From NCBI GenBank assembly GCA_900316265.1, contig ONCH01000018.1, positions 1,465-65,464 of the forward strand: a stretch of DNA of 64,000 nucleotides. Direction: 5' to 3'. The translations under genes and the position numbers were made by a program. Shown here piece by piece: positions 60,778 through 64,000 of this stretch (position 1 is its first letter; every line of letters begins with the position of its first letter). This DNA comes from an uncultured Prevotellaceae bacterium. Lineage in GTDB: Bacteria > Bacteroidota > Bacteroidia > Bacteroidales > Bacteroidaceae. Under the pieces are notes generated by a model. That model saw nothing but the letters and a program-made list of their open reading frames with translations. It was not told where the DNA came from and searched no databases.

Positions 60778-61118
60778 TCCAAGTCTCCTTTCCGCCAGGC
60801 ATACGCCAAGCCTAATACCAGTACTACCAAGAAGAAGCCAATACTCAGCAATGCTGCTGCACCGAACTCCTTCACTACCACTGCCCATGGATACAGAAAC
60901 ACCGTTTCCACATCAAACATGAGGAACAAGATGGCGAAGAGGTAGAAGCCCACCGACACGGGTAACCATGAGCTGCCTCGCGTGGGGATACCACTCTCAT
61001 ACGGTTCACCTTTCACCTTCGCGTAGGACCTTGGTCCTATCAGCTTGGCTACTACGTAAGCCGCCACCACCAATGTAATAGCCGTCAGCAAGACGGTAAT
61101 TAACAAAGTAAAGTTCAT
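60768..61118 (-). CDS. nuoA: NADH-quinone oxidoreductase subunit A
   Basis: A 116-residue subunit with three helices; YESGIPTRGSSWLPVSVGFYL is the conserved loop (split: YESGIPTRGSSW, LPVSVGFYL) and FDVETVFLYPWA is the membrane segment with acidic residues near the quinone site. It opens the operon nuoA-B-CD-H-I-J-K-L-M-N. No nuoE, F or G is present, so electrons probably enter from ferredoxin or another donor. Confidence 0.95.
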   Translation of the reverse strand: MNFTLLITVLLTAITLVVAAYVVAKLIGPRSYAKVKGEPYESGIPTRGSSWLPVSVGFYLFAILFLMFDVETVFLYPWAVVVKEFGAAALLSIGFFLVVLVLGLAYAWRKGDLEWK

Positions 61119-61160
61119 AAAAATTATATATTACAATATTGTATGCTTTCTTAGCGACTG

Positions 61161-61168
61161 CAAAGGTA
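61161..61168 (-). promoter_or_regulatory. nuo operon -7 box
   Basis: TACCTTTG on the minus strand, about 45 bases before nuoA. The -33 position falls in the GAGAAAT repeat and reads TTCT, a poor match. Confidence 0.6.
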
Positions 61169-61180
61169 CATAAAAAAAAT

Positions 61181-61208
61181 GAGAAATGAGAAATGAGAAA
61201 TGAGAAAT
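61181..61208. repeat. Four tandem GAGAAAT units upstream of the nuo promoter
   Basis: Four exact 7-base copies of GAGAAAT stand side by side. They cover the -33 region of the nuo promoter, so copy-number change could alter its strength. Confidence 0.88.
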
Positions 61209-61250
61209 TTGCTACAACACTGGAAATTTATACATTTTTCATTCTACGAC

Positions 61251-61284
61251 AAAAAAGCCGCTACCTTTTACAGGTAACGGCCTT
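61251..61284 (-). terminator. Terminator of the small HTH gene
   Basis: On the minus strand GGCCGTTACC pairs with GGTAGCGGC around TGTAAAA and is followed by TTTTTT. It starts just after the stop codon of the HTH gene. Confidence 0.88.
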
Positions 61285-61286
61285 AA

Positions 61287-61499
61287 TTATTTTCCTTTTG
61301 GAAAAGCCTCTTCGGAGAGTTCCTTAAAGAAGTCGTATTCCAAAATGACACTGATCCTCATCAGTAGCCGAACATCCAAGCTCTTACGCTTGAAAATGTT
61401 ATATACATTTGTACGTTCGCAAGGTATCTGTGTAGCCAACCATGCGGCTGACCTGCCCTGCTTTCTGAGAATCTCTTCGATGTGCTTACCAATATTCAT
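61287..61499 (-). CDS. Small helix-turn-helix regulator
   Basis: A 70-residue protein with a single XRE-like HTH: IGKHIEEILRKQGRSAAWLA followed by ERTNVYNIFKRKSLDVRLLMRIS, the second part being the recognition helix and next helix (given in parts of 20 or fewer: ERTNVYNIFKRKS, LDVRLLMRIS). It is alone between the nuo operon and the AGE-family gene. It may be a chromosomal regulator or a remnant of a mobile element; no target is visible. Confidence 0.72.
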   Translation of the reverse strand: MNIGKHIEEILRKQGRSAAWLATQIPCERTNVYNIFKRKSLDVRLLMRISVILEYDFFKELSEEAFPKGK

Positions 61500-61544
61500 T
61501 TTGCAGTCTTATTTAGTTTCTTTACTTTTGGTACTTCTCGCCTG

Positions 61545-61552
61545 CAAAGGTA
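61545..61552 (-). promoter_or_regulatory. -7 box of the HTH gene
   Basis: TACCTTTG on the minus strand, about 45 bases before the start. A further TACTTTTG (61608-61601) lies upstream. The rest of the 61500-61685 spacer shows no gene. Confidence 0.5.
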
Positions 61553-61685
61553 TGAAATATATCTCAATATATCAGCACATTGTTGTAGAATTCTTTTTTG
61601 CAAAAGTACTAAAATTGCAAACTTTTTCTGATATTGACAACAGAATGTTGAAGATACAACAACAACAATCCAATAGAACGAAGAA

Positions 61686-62963
61686 TTATCCGTTTCTTTC
61701 GATGATTTCCAAACACATACGACTGTTGTGGTATGGACATTTCCAAAAGCCGGCTTTATCGTCAACAGTATTCAAGGAACCGTCAGGATGACGACTCCAG
61801 AACCACTCGCCGTTTTTATAATCAATGAGATTATCCTTGATATAATGCCAGCAACGCACAGCTTTCTTCAGTGCATCTTCATCGCCGAAATGCTGATAGA
61901 GGTTATACCACCCCACTACATTCTCAGCCTGCACCCACCAGTGGAGGTCGTCATCCACATGTCCCGTATCAAGATTGGCCTCATGAATCATAGAGCCATC
62001 GGGGCACAGACCTTTCTCTGAGGCTTTAGCAACCTCACGAACGACCTTCTCCACCTTGTCCAACACTTTTTGGTCACCCAGCACCAATGCAGCCTCATGC
62101 ATCAGCCATGAACACTCGATGTCGTGTCCATAGCTTTCCAGGTGTCCAGCGCCACGTGTCCAGTCCATTTCAAAGAACAGGTCTAAATGATGCGTCTCCG
62201 GGTTCAAAATCTTATCGGTAAAGATGTCAATGAGATTACGCAAAGCACCTTCTACACAGAGAATGGTTTCTATCGGCACACTGATGCCTACAGGAAGAAC
62301 GGAACCGATAGCAGGCACATAGTCGCACGACTCCTTGGCTTGCAGTTCCTTCAGACAACGCAGCAGATTGGTATAAGGTTCAATGATATGCAAATGGGTA
62401 TTCTGCGACTTAGGGAAGTTGGCATCCAATTCTGACAGGCGCATATCGGCAATCGGTTTCCAATCGCGTGTCATCGCTTCGATATAGCCATTATGCTCAC
62501 TATCAAAGGCATGTTCCTCAATACAGTCGAATAGCTGCAACGCATAGTCCAATGCCTCACGGTCGTCTGTAGCACGAGCATATTCCGTCAGGCCATAGAT
62601 AGCAAAACCAATTGCATAGAACTGTTTCTTGGTATCCAACGGATTGCCTTGATAGTCAACACTCCAATAAACACCGCCATACTCTGGGTCAATAAAGTGC
62701 TCAATGATATAATCCTTGGCACGAGTGGCAGCCTCAAGATATTCTTGGTTACCCAAAACACGATAAGCAGCTGAGAACGACCACAGGATACGGGCGTTCA
62801 ATATCGCTCCTTTCTCTGCCTCGGGATGCAAGATGCCAGTCCCGTCGATACGACCATAGAAACCACCATGTTCTTGGTCTTGCATCTTATCAAGCCAGAA
62901 ACGCAGGATGTTGTTTTGCAACACATCCTGCATTTCTTGTTTCATTGTCTGAACCTCGTTCAT
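61686..62963 (-). CDS. AGE-family epimerase, probably cellobiose/mannobiose 2-epimerase
   Basis: A 425-residue (alpha/alpha)6-barrel protein of the N-acylglucosamine 2-epimerase superfamily. EHGGFYGRIDG near the start, GGVYWSVDYQGNPLDTKKQFY, SYGHDIECSWLMHEAALVLG and WFWSRHPDGSLN carry the conserved His and Trp residues of the active site (first given whole, others in parts). This pattern fits cellobiose 2-epimerases, which turn the reducing-end glucose of a beta-1,4 disaccharide into mannose or the reverse. Its start overlaps the stop of the transporter gene by four bases, so it acts on the disaccharide that is imported. Confidence 0.85.
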   Translation of the reverse strand: MNEVQTMKQEMQDVLQNNILRFWLDKMQDQEHGGFYGRIDGTGILHPEAEKGAILNARILWSFSAAYRVLGNQEYLEAATRAKDYIIEHFIDPEYGGVYWSVDYQGNPLDTKKQFYAIGFAIYGLTEYARATDDREALDYALQLFDCIEEHAFDSEHNGYIEAMTRDWKPIADMRLSELDANFPKSQNTHLHIIEPYTNLLRCLKELQAKESCDYVPAIGSVLPVGISVPIETILCVEGALRNLIDIFTDKILNPETHHLDLFFEMDWTRGAGHLESYGHDIECSWLMHEAALVLGDQKVLDKVEKVVREVAKASEKGLCPDGSMIHEANLDTGHVDDDLHWWVQAENVVGWYNLYQHFGDEDALKKAVRCWHYIKDNLIDYKNGEWFWSRHPDGSLNTVDDKAGFWKCPYHNSRMCLEIIERNG

Positions 62964-64000
62964 TTCTTAATGGGATAGATATACAACAGTCCTATCATGA
63001 TGGCAGCAATGATTGCAGGGAAGATAGAGAAGAGTGCCCAAATCATTGACTGCACGGAAGCCTCGTCGGTAATGGTGATAACGGTCTGTCCCGTCGCATC
63101 AGTACCAGAGATAAAGCCGGCAATACCTAACAACAGGGCTACCAATGAACCAGAAATAGCCGTACCAAACTTCATAGCCATTGTACCTGACGAGAAAATC
63201 AGGCCCGTAGAAGAGGTACCGTTCTTCTCAGTAGCATAATCAGACACATCAGCATACATCGACCACAGCAGCGGAGAGTAGATACCGATACCAATAGATG
63301 TCAGAACGACGACGGCAATCATCAACCAAATAGAAGAAGTATTCATGGGGATAAAGAAGTAAATCACCGAGGTCACCAAGCAGATAACACCCGCCCAGAT
63401 AAAGGCCTTGCGCTTAGAGCCCACCCATTTGGTAAAGATAGGTGACACACCACCAAACACCATACATGTAGCCTCACCAAAGGTCATGAAGACAGTATAG
63501 TTAATGATGAGTCCACTAATAGTCACTTCTCCATTCATGCAGTATTCAAACATATAGCCAGCCACTGCATAGCGGAAACCATTGAAGAAATTCATGCAGA
63601 CACCGATGAGTGTCAGGATAATCCAGGGCTTATTACGGAACAAATCAGCAAAAGGCTTCAACGAGAACTTCTCGGCACGGATGGGTTTCAGGCGTTCTTT
63701 AGTAAGCAAGCCACAAGCCAGTGTGCCTGCAGCTGCCAGGATGCCAAAGAAAGCACCCAGCACAGCATACTGATGTTGGTCAGAACCTCCCACGAACTTC
63801 TGCAGATAAGGGAATGACAGCAAGGTAATGAATCCCATAGCGTAGGCACCTACCATGCGGAATGACGAGAACTGGTTCTTCTCGTTGTCGTCCGTAGTCA
63901 TTACACCCAGTAATGAGCCGTAAGGCACGTTGACAGCTGTATAAATAACCATCATCAACAGATAGAACGTATATGCCCAGATGCGTTTTCCTGTCAGTCC
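62960..64000 (-). CDS. GPH/MFS-type sugar:cation symporter, 5' end outside the window
   Basis: At least 346 residues of a glycoside-pentoside-hexuronide family transporter; the frame is open to the right edge of the window, so the N-terminus is missing. TAVNVPYGSLLGVMTTDD is the conserved loop motif of the family and GLLTKERLKPI the central loop. Eight or nine helices are visible. It is coupled to the epimerase, as in the mannobiose utilisation loci of gut Bacteroides; the phosphorylase and mannanase genes expected in such a locus would lie beyond 64000. Confidence 0.88.
   Translation of the reverse strand, partial: GLTGKRIWAYTFYLLMMVIYTAVNVPYGSLLGVMTTDDNEKNQFSSFRMVGAYAMGFITLLSFPYLQKFVGGSDQHQYAVLGAFFGILAAAGTLACGLLTKERLKPIRAEKFSLKPFADLFRNKPWIILTLIGVCMNFFNGFRYAVAGYMFEYCMNGEVTISGLIINYTVFMTFGEATCMVFGGVSPIFTKWVGSKRKAFIWAGVICLVTSVIYFFIPMNTSSIWLMIAVVVLTSIGIGIYSPLLWSMYADVSDYATEKNGTSSTGLIFSSGTMAMKFGTAISGSLVALLLGIAGFISGTDATGQTVITITDEASVQSMIWALFSIFPAIIAAIMIGLLYIYPIKK

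Noticed and set aside
61181-61208. Start of a CRISPR array or phage attachment repeat
   Set aside because: Units are 7 bases with no spacers and there is no cas gene or integrase nearby; it is a simple tandem repeat.

Overview
The window looks like a chromosomal segment of a Bacteroidales bacterium, most likely Prevotellaceae. Evidence: many upstream regions carry the Bacteroidetes promoter (TTTG or CTTG, about 20 bases, then TAnnTTTG); iron uptake is a FeoA-FeoB fusion; complex I has a fused NuoCD and no NuoE, F or G in the cluster; Rho has a long disordered N-terminal region; and there is a type IX secretion (T9SS) Plug protein. I see no prophage, integrase, transposase or CRISPR array. The content is mostly core genome with small accessory pieces.

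Layout. 0-1.4 kb: AT-rich spacer with palindromes, then a HigBA toxin-antitoxin pair. 1.4-7.8 kb (minus): feoAB, a membrane protein, a SpoIIE-type phosphatase, mtgA and an OmpA-type lipoprotein. 7.8-17.2 kb: proS, galE, two identical tRNA-Asp genes, an acetyltransferase/glycosyltransferase cluster, recR, an ABC-F ATPase, glycerate kinase and engB. 17.3-21.5 kb: rho, rsmG, deoD, nth. 21.3-28.4 kb (minus): a probable ECF sigma / anti-sigma / Spy-like module with an L,D-transpeptidase and a tiny T9SS-CTD-like protein, then rnz, a lipoprotein, mazG and a MltF-like transglycosylase. 28.5-33 kb: hisG-hisD-hisC followed by the T9SS Plug gene. 32.9-37 kb (minus): a membrane-spanning one-component AraC-type regulator and pyruvate kinase. 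37-42.8 kb: HU, a 29-residue basic protein, RNase G, a membrane glycosyltransferase, a soluble hybrid kinase and a membrane-anchored EEP hydrolase. 42.8-46 kb (minus): an AlaX-like editing protein, a GH13 amylase and fabD. 46-47.6 kb: tRNA-Ser(CGA), a thioesterase, a 480-base spacer full of perfect palindromes, and a lipoprotein. 47.6-61.1 kb (minus): yebC, pheT and the nuoA-B-CD-H-I-J-K-L-M-N operon. 61.2-64 kb (minus): a small HTH regulator, an AGE-family (cellobiose 2-epimerase-like) enzyme and a truncated GPH-type sugar transporter.

The most notable results are two apparent deletions in otherwise well-preserved core genes. nuoH is frameshifted exactly at its most conserved cytoplasmic loop, as if 20 bases were lost. 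rsmG lacks, in frame, the glycine-rich SAM-binding motif I. Other points of interest are a 10-mer (CGTAATAACG) present twice in each of two spacers 29 kb apart, repeat tracts that have entered the ABC-F coding region and perhaps mazG, promoters whose -33 box lies in the loop of the preceding terminator, and the palindrome cluster near 47 kb. Family names come from recognising sequence motifs by eye; no database search was run.
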